Part shown: in pieces, positions 52,450 through 61,297 of the stretch
How positions within the stretch are numbered: the stretch's first letter is position 1
Layout of the letters: each line of letters starts with the position of its first letter
Source: an uncultured Eggerthellaceae bacterium
GTDB lineage: Bacteria > Actinomycetota > Coriobacteriia > Coriobacteriales > Eggerthellaceae
Length of the DNA: 64,000 nucleotides
NCBI GenBank assembly: GCA_910588945.1
Contig: CAJUSF010000032.1
Location: 10,471 to 74,470 of the forward strand
Direction of reading: 5' to 3'
The notes under the pieces: model-generated
Databases searched by the model: none
What the model was told of the DNA's origin: nothing
The model's input: only the letters and a program-made list of their open reading frames with translations
Position numbers and translations under genes: made by a program

Positions 52450-53226
52450 ATGGCGGAATCCCGTTACACGCTTACCTCATACGATCCAGTGTATGTGGTC
52501 GCAGAGGAAGTGCGAATTCCTGAAGAAGTTATCAAGCAACAGGCTGTTCGCTGGATGCAGAACACACTTGCGAAGCCGGGTGAGACAGCAAAGCTCACGG
52601 ATGCCTGGATCAAATCACACTCGGATGACTTCAAAAACGTAGACGAACTTTTGATCTTCATTCGCTATAACATGTACCGCGATAACCGTGAGATTCAGGA
52701 GCTCTCAGACCAAGATGCGGTTTGCCGCGAGCTATCAAAGCGCTTGGTGGAAGAGCTTCCGGAAGACCTCATCGACCAGGCCGTCTATGATGCGAACGCG
52801 CGCCTTGAGGACATGATCGCCCGCCAAGGCATGAGCATTGATGAGTTCTGCAAGCAGCGCGGAATCTCCGAGGCGCAGCTGTACGAAGACACCAAAGAGC
52901 GCACGATCCAAAGCCTTAAAGAAGACTCAGCACTTGAGGCATATGCAGCACATGCAGGCCTTACGCTTGATGCCGAAGACTTCTACGCAATCATCCCCGG
53001 CGATAACATTCAAGACAAAGCGCATAAGCGCAAGCAGATCGAGCTTGACGGCCGACTCGAGCAGATGGAAGAATACGCGCTTAAGACGAAAGCTCTCAAG
53101 GAGATCATGGAAAATGCCATGATCAAGCGCAAGGAAACCGACACTGAGTGGCTGCGCTACGGTGATACGAGCAAGGACGTTCTGAACGCAAACAAGCAGT
53201 TCCCGGATAGTTTTGTGGGAATGTAG
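52450..53226 (+). CDS. Trigger-factor C-domain-like chaperone protein
   Basis: 258 residues from ATG 52450 (GGAGGAGC upstream). The all-helical sequence resembles the C-terminal/SurA-like arm of trigger factor: PEDLIDQAVYDANARLEDMIARQGMSIDEFCKQRGISEAQLYEDTKERTIQSLKEDSALEA matches the pattern of that domain. It has neither the ribosome-binding GFRxGKxP loop nor a PPIase domain. It lies next to a SlyD-like FKBP and full-length trigger factor, so it is probably a folding helper (inference). Confidence 0.72.
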   Translation: MAESRYTLTSYDPVYVVAEEVRIPEEVIKQQAVRWMQNTLAKPGETAKLTDAWIKSHSDDFKNVDELLIFIRYNMYRDNREIQELSDQDAVCRELSKRLVEELPEDLIDQAVYDANARLEDMIARQGMSIDEFCKQRGISEAQLYEDTKERTIQSLKEDSALEAYAAHAGLTLDAEDFYAIIPGDNIQDKAHKRKQIELDGRLEQMEEYALKTKALKEIMENAMIKRKETDTEWLRYGDTSKDVLNANKQFPDSFVGM

Positions 53227-53230
53227 AAAC

Positions 53231-53256
53231 TCCGAAAGCCTAAAACAGCTTTCGGA
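53231..53256 (+). terminator. Hairpin after the trigger-factor-like gene
   Basis: TCCGAAAGC-CTAAAACA-GCTTTCGGA, five bases past the stop; no T-tract. Confidence 0.5.
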
Positions 53257-53316
53257 ATGAACTGATGCTGCTCGGAAGTTCGCTATTTTTACGAACAACC
53301 TGATTTCCTAAAAACA

Positions 53317-53350
53317 AAGGGGACGCAATCCATATGCGTCCCCTTATTTT
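53317..53350. terminator. Bidirectional intrinsic terminator
   Basis: AAGGGGACGCA-ATCCATA-TGCGTCCCCTT with ATTTTATT after it and an A-rich left flank, between the convergent genes ending at 53226 and 53397. Confidence 0.85.
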
Positions 53351-53396
53351 ATTGGCTTTTTATTGCTTGATCACAAAATCGTAAATACCGAAAGAT

Positions 53397-53915
53397 CTAT
53401 CTGAATCCGTCAGCCTGATCTCCTCCGAGAAGCTTCGACTGCTGCTTCAAGTGCTCGGCCTTCTCCTTTGCTGAAACGAAGTTCTCCGGTGGCTCCTCCA
53501 CCTCAAGGATCTCCACTTCAAAAGTGAGTTCATGACCGGCAAGCGGATGATTCATGTCGAAATGAACCTCGCCGTTTGCCACCTCGATAACGGTTGCCGG
53601 CATCGGGGCTCCGTCCTCAGAGTTGGTAAGCCAAATGCGCTTACCAGGTTTAATATCGCTCACAGGAATCTGCTCCATCGGGATTCTCTGAGTGAAGTCC
53701 TCGAGATATTCCCCATAAGCCTTGTACTGATCGACAACGATCGTCTTCTTTTCACCGGCACCGGTCATTTCCAAGATGCCCTCTTCCAGCCCGTCAATGA
53801 CCATATCCATTCCGGTCTGAAACTTCATCGGATCTTCCTTCGTGGCATAGCCGAAAACGGTACCATCCTCGAGTTTGCCTTCGTAGATCAGAGTTACTGT
53901 CGAACCTATTTCCAT
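53397..53915 (-). CDS. FKBP-type peptidyl-prolyl isomerase, SlyD-like
   Basis: 172 residues. FKBP core (VTLIYEGKLEDGTVFGYATKEDPMKFQTG, LEEGILEMTGAGEKKTIVV) interrupted by the insert-in-flap domain (YGEYLEDFTQRIPMEQIPV...ANGEVHFDMNHPLAGHELTFEVEIL) with the NHPLAG motif. The His-rich metal tail of E. coli SlyD is absent. GGAGG precedes the ATG. It catalyses proline isomerisation in folding and shares a region with trigger factor. Confidence 0.92.
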   Translation of the reverse strand: MEIGSTVTLIYEGKLEDGTVFGYATKEDPMKFQTGMDMVIDGLEEGILEMTGAGEKKTIVVDQYKAYGEYLEDFTQRIPMEQIPVSDIKPGKRIWLTNSEDGAPMPATVIEVANGEVHFDMNHPLAGHELTFEVEILEVEEPPENFVSAKEKAEHLKQQSKLLGGDQADGFR

Positions 53916-54072
53916 TCTTTTTCTCCTCCTTCAATGCCGCTTATTCGGCGCTGAACGATTCCGATATTGTTACCTAATCCAATTTCCCGATCATGTAGTT
54001 GATATTCATTCGGTCACACAATCGGCTCGCCTGTTCATCGATATGCCGGCTGTCCGGAACCGATGTCGGGCT

Positions 54073-55380
54073 TTAATCCTCGACCACTGTCACCTGCGCA
54101 TTCTCGGCAAGCCATTGAGTGGCCTTATGCTGACGGCACATCTTCATGATATTGGCCATACGATGCGCCTGCTCCCATTCTGCGCGAACAGACATCGGAT
54201 CGTCACCACCAAACATCGCATTGATGTCATCCTCGGTGATCTCGAGATTCTTCTCTGCGAAAAGCGCCTCAAGCGCACAATCGATAGCCGCCCTGCGTTG
54301 AGATTCCTGCGAGATCTCATCCTTCATCTCGTCGCCCTGAACAGCGTTTTGCAGCATCCATTCCTGAAGATTCGTGCCATTCTCCTGAAGTGACTGCATA
54401 AACTCGCGCGCAACATCCTGACGAATGAAATCGACATAATACTCAGGAACATCACCATCAAGACGCTCAAGAAGCGCATCAATCGAACGATCGACCTTGA
54501 GCTTTGGGAGCTCTTTGGCCTTTTGCATAGCGATAGTCTGCCTGAGCTGCTTGCGCATGTCTTCGACATCCACGCATCCGACTTTCTCGGCTAGCTTGTC
54601 GTCGACCTCGGGAATGATGCATTTTCTGAATCCAAGAATGTCCACAATGGCGTGAAGATTGCCGCTGCCGTGCTCGGAGTTGCCCTCTTCGTCCTTTGCC
54701 TCGAAATCAAATTCCAGTCTGTCACCCTTCTTCGCCCCCACGATTTTCTCGTCGAAGCTGTCGGGCATGGTGCCTTCACCAAGGCCGATAAGGCGACGCG
54801 CCTTGTTCATTCCAGAGATGAGCCTACCGGAATCAACATCCGACACGGTAAGATCCGTCATCACGTAATCGCCCATTGCGGCCGCATGCGCCTCGTCTTC
54901 GATATTCTCGAATGAATGATAGTAGTCCTGAAGCGCGCGAATTTGATCCTCAACCTCTTTATCCGTAGGATCCTCAGGCGGCATCTCGATCGAAACCGGG
55001 TCGTAGCTCGTAAGTTTCATCTCAGGAGCCACCTCGCCAGACACCGTGAATGCGAATGGCTTTCCCTCCTCAACCATTTCATCCACATTAAACGTAGGCT
55101 CGGTCAAAAAGATATAGCCCGAATCGTCGATCGCTGCCAGCGCGTATTCATTGATAAGCACCTCAGCAACGCCGCCCATCGCATTCGCGTGACCCCCAAC
55201 CGACTGCTCGAGAACCGCACGCGGTGCCTTGCCCTTGCGAAAACCGGGGATCTCCCGCTTGGAAATGTCATTGAAAAAGGCATCGATGCTCTTCTTGACC
55301 TCGTCGGTGTCGGCCACAAGGGTCAACACGATCTCTTGGCGCGTGCCATCACTTTCACGCGCAATATCCTTGATCTGCAA
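54073..55380 (-). CDS. tig: Trigger factor
   Basis: 435 residues, ribosome-associated chaperone. The ribosome-binding loop GFRKGKAPR is at residues 46-54. The PPIase domain (residues ~145-245) is divergent, and the helical C-domain follows (ALLERLDGDVPEYYVDFIRQDV...). The start is TTG 55378-55380 with GGAG five bases upstream. Monocistronic; clpP is not next to it as in many bacteria. Confidence 0.95.
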   Translation of the reverse strand: MQIKDIARESDGTRQEIVLTLVADTDEVKKSIDAFFNDISKREIPGFRKGKAPRAVLEQSVGGHANAMGGVAEVLINEYALAAIDDSGYIFLTEPTFNVDEMVEEGKPFAFTVSGEVAPEMKLTSYDPVSIEMPPEDPTDKEVEDQIRALQDYYHSFENIEDEAHAAAMGDYVMTDLTVSDVDSGRLISGMNKARRLIGLGEGTMPDSFDEKIVGAKKGDRLEFDFEAKDEEGNSEHGSGNLHAIVDILGFRKCIIPEVDDKLAEKVGCVDVEDMRKQLRQTIAMQKAKELPKLKVDRSIDALLERLDGDVPEYYVDFIRQDVAREFMQSLQENGTNLQEWMLQNAVQGDEMKDEISQESQRRAAIDCALEALFAEKNLEITEDDINAMFGGDDPMSVRAEWEQAHRMANIMKMCRQHKATQWLAENAQVTVVED

Positions 55381-55507
55381 TTTTTCTCCAAAGTCACTCA
55401 GTTTTTCCTGTGCAAATATTGTATCGTAGCGCGCCGTCTAACTAAATGTCATAATGCAGATAACTTGATATGCACACGCTTTTTGCAACGTCGGGGAGAT
55501 GATCTTC

Positions 55508-55930
55508 ATGGGCTGCTACGAACGCGAACAAGAACTTATAGAGAAGGGTGAGGCCGAGCGCGGATGGGCGGCGCAGCGCTATTTCGATGAACTGGATGCT
55601 AACACGCCAGAAGAAGCGTCGCGATACACGCATCGACCGAATTACAGTGCCACGCTCTTTGCGCCCGAGCATGATGATATCTATCGCGAATTCTGCGAGT
55701 ATATCGATCAGGAGGAGCCGCGATTCTTCGACAAGATCGCAAATCCGATCCGAATCGAGAACTATACCGCCGCAGACATCTACCACGATATGATCGCGAA
55801 CAACTTCCGCGTTGTAAACGTGGACGGTGCGGCTGTCTACAATATGCTCGTTAAGCTGAGGACCCAGCCTGATATCGCGCTGAAAGCACTAACATTCCGC
55901 TCGTCATGCCCCACATCTGGATGTTGCTAG
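55508..55930 (+). CDS. Hypothetical cytoplasmic protein with Cys-rich end
   Basis: 140 residues. ATG 55508 with GGGGAG nine bases upstream; ATG 55499 is too close to that site. Charged, helix-rich, with aromatic residues (FDELDANTPEEASRYTHRPN, YREFCEYIDQEEPRFF) and C-terminal SSCPTSGCC. No family recognised. Confidence 0.65.
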   Translation: MGCYEREQELIEKGEAERGWAAQRYFDELDANTPEEASRYTHRPNYSATLFAPEHDDIYREFCEYIDQEEPRFFDKIANPIRIENYTAADIYHDMIANNFRVVNVDGAAVYNMLVKLRTQPDIALKALTFRSSCPTSGCC

Positions 55931-56023
55931 CCTTAACGCGTTGCTGACTATACGCAGTTGAAAATAATTGGAACGCCGTAGCGTTAGAACGGCATAAAAT
56001 GGCTTACAATATCCCCATAGGTT

Positions 56024-56083
56024 AATGATCAACCTAAACGCAACAGCCTTAGCGCAACAGGCGTTGCAGTTAGATTGATCATT
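56024..56083 (+). promoter_or_regulatory. Long imperfect stem-loop in the leader of the 56117 gene
   Basis: Bases 56024-56048 (AATGATCAACCTAAACGCAAC...) pair with 56060-56083 (GGCGTTGCAGTTAGATTGATCATT) with only a few mismatches over ~24 positions, ending 33 bases before the ATG. Confidence 0.6.
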
Positions 56084-56116
56084 TTCGATACCGATCATTT
56101 TATGAAAGGAACGAAA

Positions 56117-56485
56117 ATGACAGAGCAGATCCCTAGCCAACCGGTACAGCCGACTCCTCAACCGCAACCGGCCCCGCAAGCGCAACCGGCTCCTCAGCCG
56201 CAGCCTGTTCAGCCCGTCGCACAGCCTGTTGCTCAGGCATATCAGCAGCCTGTTCAGCAAGCTCCGGTTGTAACCGATAGCGGAAGCTTCGGTTGGGCCG
56301 TACTCGGCTTCTTCATTCCGCTTGTAGGTCTCATCCTCTTCATCGTCTGGAAGCAGACGAAGCCGAAGTGCGCGAAGATGGCCGGCATCGGCGCTCTCGT
56401 CGGATTCGTGCTTGGAATCATCATAAGCATCGTTAGCTCAGTTTTCCTCGCATCCGTGGCTTCTTCTTATTACTATTACTACTAA
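56117..56485 (+). CDS. Pro/Gln-rich small membrane protein
   Basis: 122 residues from ATG 56117 (AAAGGAAC upstream). The N-terminal ~45 residues are PQ/QPA repeats, followed by two membrane helices (GSFGWAVLGFFIPLVGLILF and GIGALVGFVLGIIISIVSSVF) with a basic loop KQTKPKCAK, and a Tyr-rich end. The architecture resembles small Gram-positive proteins of unknown function with Pro-rich cytoplasmic tails. It is flanked by a structured leader and a strong terminator. Confidence 0.75.
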   Translation: MTEQIPSQPVQPTPQPQPAPQAQPAPQPQPVQPVAQPVAQAYQQPVQQAPVVTDSGSFGWAVLGFFIPLVGLILFIVWKQTKPKCAKMAGIGALVGFVLGIIISIVSSVFLASVASSYYYYY

Positions 56486-56531
56486 GAGGTAGCAGGCAGA
56501 TCGCCTCGCACCTACACTCTAGGAACGCAAA

Positions 56532-56559
56532 AACACCTCCGGATCTGGAGGTGTTTTTT
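56532..56559 (+). terminator. Intrinsic terminator of the Pro/Gln-rich protein gene
   Basis: AACACCTCC-GGATCT-GGAGGTGTT followed by a T-run. Confidence 0.92.
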
Positions 56560-56569
56560 ATTTGAGTGA

Positions 56570-56755
56570 CTTAGGTGCGCATGCAACCCAAAGGAGACGT
56601 TTCAGGTTGACCGTAGGTGCGCATGCGTTTTTCATGCGCACGTTTTGCGTCCCCGGACAAGCAATTGCGCGCATCAAGATCGGATGCGCGCCTACGATGC
56701 TTGTCCATTTGGATTCATTGCAAAACCTGCAAACGCGCGCGTCCGCGCCTACGAA
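56570..56755. repeat. Intergenic repeat cluster (TAGGTGCGCATGC / GCGCCTACG type)
   Basis: TTAGGTGCGCATGC (56571-56584) and GTAGGTGCGCATGC (56613-56626) are near-identical. The latter folds as GTGCGCATG-CGTTTTT-CATGCGCAC (56617-56641). GCGCGCCTACGATGC (56686-56700) and CGCGCCTACGAAATGG (56744-56759) are inverted relatives. A further copy is at 63796-63815. No gene in this gap. Confidence 0.65.
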
Positions 56756-56768
56756 ATGGAAAGAACCG

Positions 56769-57779
56769 CTACACCTCGAAAGCCGAGCGATTCGCCGCTA
56801 CGTTTACCAGCTCATTCAACACCGCAGACATCGACAACCCCGCCGCATCACACGCGGCTGGAAACAGCGAATTTTTCGTCATGCCAGGAGATACATCCAC
56901 CTCGAAGCATTTCGCTTGCGCCCCATCCCAGATAAGGTCGATACGTCCCAGATCGCGTACGCTATACGCGCGATAAACCTCAAGCGCCGCGCGCTCGATC
57001 TCGCTGCGGATAGCCTCTGCCTCCGCCGAATCAGGAGAAAGCGACTCCATCCTCACCGGGCAATAGAAGTCGACCTGAGAGAAATCAAGCCTTGCTGCTG
57101 AATCGAAGAACTCATTGTGCGACACGATCTCAACAGGCGGCAGCGCATGCGCATCCCAACCGCTACCGAGAATCGACACAGAAAGCTCCACACCATCGAT
57201 CCACTGCTCGATATTCACGGCCGAATCATAGGAAAGCGCATCGAGGATCGCCTCACCGAGCTGCTCTTGGTCCTTCACCTTATGAATGCCGAGCGCGCTT
57301 CCACCGTGCGCCGGCTTCACCGCGACAGGATATCCGCCGATCACTCGCTCAGAAATCAGGTCAAGCGCGGTCGCCGCACCCATATCCTTGAAAGCATCTC
57401 TCGACAGGAAAACGCCCTGTGGCCAAGATGCAAACCCGGATTCGCCTGTTATATCGCGATAGTTGCGAACGCTCGAATGGAGCGCATCCTTGTTGTACGC
57501 GCGATGACACACGCTTGCCGGCGACCCGACGAACGGGATTCCCAGAAACTCAAGCAAGCTCTGGATCGTGCCGTCCTCACCGTGCTTGCCGTGAAGCGCA
57601 TTGTAAACCACATCCGGCTTCTCGCTACGAAGCGTCGGCACGAGTTCGCTGTTCGTATCGAGCGGAACAACCTTATGTCCGGCCTCTTCCAACGCACCGC
57701 AAACGCGCTTGCCGCTATCAAGGGAGAACTCGCGCTCGAACGAGCTTCCTCCCATCAGAACCGCAACCTTCAAAGACAT
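56769..57779 (-). CDS. ddl: D-alanine--D-alanine ligase
   Basis: 336 residues, ATP-grasp enzyme making D-Ala-D-Ala for peptidoglycan. N-terminal VAVLMGGSSFEREFSLDSG, ALHGKHGEDGTIQSLLE, ATP-binding VKPAHGGSALGIHKV and the metal-binding FEVDVSPGMTKNS (the usual ELNTxPGxT is varied). A ribosome site AAAGGAT precedes ATG 57777-57779. It starts 30 bases after the aminotransferase stop, so they form an operon. Confidence 0.93.
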   Translation of the reverse strand: MSLKVAVLMGGSSFEREFSLDSGKRVCGALEEAGHKVVPLDTNSELVPTLRSEKPDVVYNALHGKHGEDGTIQSLLEFLGIPFVGSPASVCHRAYNKDALHSSVRNYRDITGESGFASWPQGVFLSRDAFKDMGAATALDLISERVIGGYPVAVKPAHGGSALGIHKVKDQEQLGEAILDALSYDSAVNIEQWIDGVELSVSILGSGWDAHALPPVEIVSHNEFFDSAARLDFSQVDFYCPVRMESLSPDSAEAEAIRSEIERAALEVYRAYSVRDLGRIDLIWDGAQAKCFEVDVSPGMTKNSLFPAACDAAGLSMSAVLNELVNVAANRSAFEV

Positions 57780-57809
57780 CTTTTATCCTTTCGATAACCT
57801 GCTCGCATG

Positions 57810-59111
57810 CTAATTGACGTGCGAATTCACCGGAGGCTGATCGGGCTTGATAGCTCCAGCGTCAATGAATACACGATAAAGCTCGAGCTTCTCCTCAATT
57901 ACTTCCGCAAGTCTTCGTATGGCCTCGCGAAGATTCTCAGGCGACTCGTAACTGAAGTTAATACGCATGCTGTTCTTGCCGAGTTTGCCATCCGGGTAAA
58001 AAGAATCTCCCGGCACGTATGTGACACCAGCCTCGAGCGCCTCTGCCAACATCGAGCCGGTATCCACATACTCAGGAAGCGTTACCCACACAAAAAATCC
58101 GCCTTCCGGATGCGTCCATGTGGCCTCCTTGGGAAAAAACTCCTCAAGCGCCTCGAGCATCGCGTCGCGTCGCTCCCCGTAAACCTGAATAAATGCCTGC
58201 AGGACTTTCTGCCAATTTGTGTCGGTGAAATAATGCTCCACAACCGCTTGATCAAACGAACTGCAGCAAAGATCTGTTCCCTGCTTGACCAAATTAATCT
58301 TTGCAAGCACATGGCGAGGGGCTACGATCCAACCGACACGCAGACCCGGTGCCATCGTCTTCGAAATGGTCCCCAGATAAACCACGCGAGGATCCATCGC
58401 CTTAAGTGGAACTTGATGGCCGCCCTCGTAGCGCAGCCTGCCATACGGATCGTCCTCAACAAGCATCACTTGGTATTCCTGCACAAGCTCGATAAGACGA
58501 CGTCGGCGCTCATCAGACATCGTAACTCCACCCGGATTCTGGAAATTTGGAATGGTGTAGATGAACTTTAGGCGTGGGTTGCCCTTACCGATGCGCTCGA
58601 GAGTTTCCTCCAGAATATCCATACGCATGCCATCATCATCAAACGGAACGGTGATTACTTCAGGCTCATAACCATTAAATGCGGAAAGCGCCGTCAGATA
58701 TGTGGGGCCCTCCGTGATAACAATGTCGCCCGGATCTAAGAATGTCTTGGCGATAAGAGCGAGAGCCTGCTGTGCACCAGAGGTAAGAAACACCTGTTCA
58801 GGCGTACAACGAACGCCGATATCGCGCATAAGCGAACAAACCGTCTTCTTCATACCAAGCGCGCCATCAGTGGAGCCATATTGAAGCGCCACCGCACGAA
58901 GCGCATCGTCTTCGATCACAGCTGATACCGCCTGTTTGATGGCATCATGCGGAATGAGGGAGACATCGGGCATGCCTCCAGAAAGCGAGATCACGTCGGG
59001 ACGCGTTGCTGCAGAAAAAAGATCACGCACGGGTGAAGAGCGCAATTTTTTAACGCGTGTCGCTACCCTATCGCGCGAAGTATCGAATTCCAAATGAGCC
59101 GAATTTGGCAT
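57810..59111 (-). CDS. PLP-dependent aminotransferase (class I/II, 2-aminoadipate type)
   Basis: 433 residues. The PLP-binding Lys is in GTISKTMAPGLRVGW, with supporting motifs TSGAQQALALIAKTF, IPNFQNPGGVTMS and MLVEDDPYGRLRY. Such enzymes transfer amino groups from aromatic, branched or aminoadipate substrates; the exact one cannot be told. AGGAGGT precedes ATG 59109-59111. It precedes ddl. Confidence 0.9.
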   Translation of the reverse strand: MPNSAHLEFDTSRDRVATRVKKLRSSPVRDLFSAATRPDVISLSGGMPDVSLIPHDAIKQAVSAVIEDDALRAVALQYGSTDGALGMKKTVCSLMRDIGVRCTPEQVFLTSGAQQALALIAKTFLDPGDIVITEGPTYLTALSAFNGYEPEVITVPFDDDGMRMDILEETLERIGKGNPRLKFIYTIPNFQNPGGVTMSDERRRRLIELVQEYQVMLVEDDPYGRLRYEGGHQVPLKAMDPRVVYLGTISKTMAPGLRVGWIVAPRHVLAKINLVKQGTDLCCSSFDQAVVEHYFTDTNWQKVLQAFIQVYGERRDAMLEALEEFFPKEATWTHPEGGFFVWVTLPEYVDTGSMLAEALEAGVTYVPGDSFYPDGKLGKNSMRINFSYESPENLREAIRRLAEVIEEKLELYRVFIDAGAIKPDQPPVNSHVN

Positions 59112-59341
59112 GTCGACCTCCTATGACGTAGATCCATTCTGAGAATATCTACTGTTTATGCAGAATATAACGTTTCAGTTTATCACTTTGTGAGACAGGA
59201 ATAGAACGGGTAGCGGTTTGCGGCTTAAGAATGAATCGCAGCGTTACAACAGCAAACATTACAGGGCAAGGCTCAAAGCAAAGAACAGAATGAGGCTCTC
59301 AAGCGTCAAACAGAATGCGCGACTTAAAACAACAGCAGCGC

Positions 59342-59884
59342 TTAGGCAAGTATCCCATTGAGGAAAGAAACGCCATCGCGCAAGGCCCGAAGTGCAACCA
59401 TGTCATTTAGGAATGCCACCTGAATCTCGGCAATGCCTTTATCCTCGTCAATCCACTGCGTAAAACCGACAAGCCTACTTCCCATCGGAGTAGCGCTATC
59501 CCCAAGCTGAAGATCGATCATCAGGTGTTCCAAAACGTGCGCTGTGGAAGTGCTCTCGATCACATCGGCGAAATGCGGACCTGAATCGTTTTTGCAGGAA
59601 TGCAGCCCCACACAGGGAAAACGCGTCATCACTTTCACGGCAATCCGCGGATCGGTGAAGCGGGCTTCTTTCTGGATCCGCAGACGAACACACATCCTTC
59701 CTTTCGCGATATTGATGGACTCGACCACCAATGCGTCCACGGAATCGTTGGAAGGAAAAGCTGCAGGGCTTAGGTCTTTCGACGCGGTGCCCGCGGACGC
59801 AGCATCCGCAGACGCGGCGTTCACAGGCATGGTTTTCGCAGATGTGGTTTTCGCGGACATGGTATTCACAGGCTTTTCATTCAT
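59342..59884 (-). CDS. Protein with cyanophycin-synthetase N-terminal-like core and pentapeptide-repeat N-terminus
   Basis: 180 residues from ATG 59882-59884; an in-frame TTG at 59912-59914 adds ten. No ribosome site supports either. The first ~35 residues are a Ala/Ser/Thr pentapeptide repeat (TMSAK-TTSAK-TMPVN-AASAD...), encoded by seven 15-bp units. The rest contains FPCVGLHSC...HVLEHLMIDLQLGD, which resembles the HVxEHxALELQ region in the N-terminal part of cyanophycin synthetases. The ATP-grasp and Mur-ligase domains are absent. It starts 58 bases after the kinase stop and is co-directional; function unknown. Confidence 0.6.
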   Translation of the reverse strand: MNEKPVNTMSAKTTSAKTMPVNAASADAASAGTASKDLSPAAFPSNDSVDALVVESINIAKGRMCVRLRIQKEARFTDPRIAVKVMTRFPCVGLHSCKNDSGPHFADVIESTSTAHVLEHLMIDLQLGDSATPMGSRLVGFTQWIDEDKGIAEIQVAFLNDMVALRALRDGVSFLNGILA

Positions 59885-59885
59885 G
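59781..59885. repeat. Seven tandem 15-bp repeats inside a coding sequence
   Basis: Units such as GACGCAGCATCCGCA, GACGCGGCGTTCACA, GATGTGGTTTTCGCG and GACATGGTATTCACA follow each other in register, preserving the reading frame and encoding five residues each. Confidence 0.8.
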
Positions 59886-59941
59886 AGAGGCAGACGGCAA
59901 GCGACACACGACAAGCAGCAGGAGAAAGCGCAAACAAGCGC

Positions 59942-61282
59942 CTAGCCCTGCGTCTCCAAGACCTTCGGGAAACGCAAGGTTACCTGTGTGCCTTCACCGG
60001 GTTTTGTGGCCACAAGAATGTCGGCATCCGAGCCAAAAAATCCGTGCATCCTGTCGTGTACGTTTTTCATAGCGATTCCAAGCCCGGTGGAAGACTCGGA
60101 ATGCATCATATTGTTGCAGGCCCGACTATCCATTCCCACGCCATCGTCGGTAACGCTTATGAGAACGTCGCTGCCCTCTGTTTGTGCAGAAATGACTATC
60201 GTGAGCTTGCCTTCCGCGGGCATGGCGTGCTTGACGGCGTTTTCCACTATCGGCTGCAACAAAAACGGGGGGACCATCATCTCCGCCACATTAAAGCTGG
60301 TGTTTTCGATTTTGCTTTCGAGATCGACATTCATCTCAAGGCGGTCCTCTCCGAAACGAGCCACCTCAAACGAAAAGTACCTCAGCGTCTGTTCAAGCTC
60401 CAAGGCGAGTCGGATCTGATCCTGAGAATGCTCGATGGTAGAGCGGTAGAACACGGCGAATTCGCGCAGCAGCTCGCGCGCTTTCGGCGGATCGGTACGA
60501 ATAAGCGAAGCGATGGTGTTAATGGTGTTGAACAGAAAATGCGGGTTGATCTGGCTTTGAAGCATCTTGAGCTCCATAGATGTTGCCAGTTCACGCTGCT
60601 CCTCGAGCTTGCTGGCCGCCACTTCGGTGGACAGCAGCTTACCAAGCCCGCGCGCGATCGATTTCTGCGTTTCAGTGATGCGGCGGCTGCTTCTGTAGTA
60701 GAACTTCAATGTCCCGACGATATTTCCGCCATACTCAATAGGCACGATGATAGCAGCCTTGATCAGCTTCGAGCCGTCCGGAAATCCGATCTCGGCAGGC
60801 GTGTAAAGCAGACGCGTGATGCCATCTTCGAGCGTATCGTGCGTGGCCTGCGTCCTGATGGCGGACCCTTGCGGATTCTCCATCTCCTTATAGCCGGCAT
60901 AGCCGAGAATGGTGGTGTCATCGGTAATGGCAACCGCAATGGCCGCAGTTCTTGGAAGAAGCATCTCGCAGATGCGCTGTGCAACCTCGACGGTCATGCC
61001 TTCCGCCATAAGGTCAACCATGGCGTTCGAGATACGAAGCATAAGATCGGTTTGCCGCGCGCGAACGGAGTCCGGATCGAAAAGCAGCCGCATGATGGTG
61101 GCGATGCAGGTCACAAACGCAAGAACAGCGATCGCGATCACAGGAAGAGGTGCCTGCGAGGCGAAAAGAAACCATGCAACAGCCATAACGGCAACAACGG
61201 CGATCACAGCCGTTGCGATCTCAAACGAACGGATATGGGGAAGCCAGCGGACCTCGTTACGGGTCTTGTCGAACATCTCCAT
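59942..61282 (-). CDS. LytS-type sensor histidine kinase
   Basis: 446 residues. Two N-terminal membrane helices (IATAVIAVVAVMAVAWFLF, PLPVIAIAVLAFVTCIATI), a GAF-like domain (residues ~80-215), then the LytS-family phosphoacceptor box LQSQINPHFLFNTINTIAS and an HATPase domain with N box LQPIVENAVKHAM and G boxes VTDDGVGMD and STGLGIAMKNV. Kinases of this family pair with LytTR regulators; none is adjacent, but one is at 11256-11969. It overlaps nothing and starts 16 bases after the lipoprotein stop. Confidence 0.92.
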   Translation of the reverse strand: MEMFDKTRNEVRWLPHIRSFEIATAVIAVVAVMAVAWFLFASQAPLPVIAIAVLAFVTCIATIMRLLFDPDSVRARQTDLMLRISNAMVDLMAEGMTVEVAQRICEMLLPRTAAIAVAITDDTTILGYAGYKEMENPQGSAIRTQATHDTLEDGITRLLYTPAEIGFPDGSKLIKAAIIVPIEYGGNIVGTLKFYYRSSRRITETQKSIARGLGKLLSTEVAASKLEEQRELATSMELKMLQSQINPHFLFNTINTIASLIRTDPPKARELLREFAVFYRSTIEHSQDQIRLALELEQTLRYFSFEVARFGEDRLEMNVDLESKIENTSFNVAEMMVPPFLLQPIVENAVKHAMPAEGKLTIVISAQTEGSDVLISVTDDGVGMDSRACNNMMHSESSTGLGIAMKNVHDRMHGFFGSDADILVATKPGEGTQVTLRFPKVLETQG

Positions 61283-61297
61283 CAGGATCTCGCCGCC

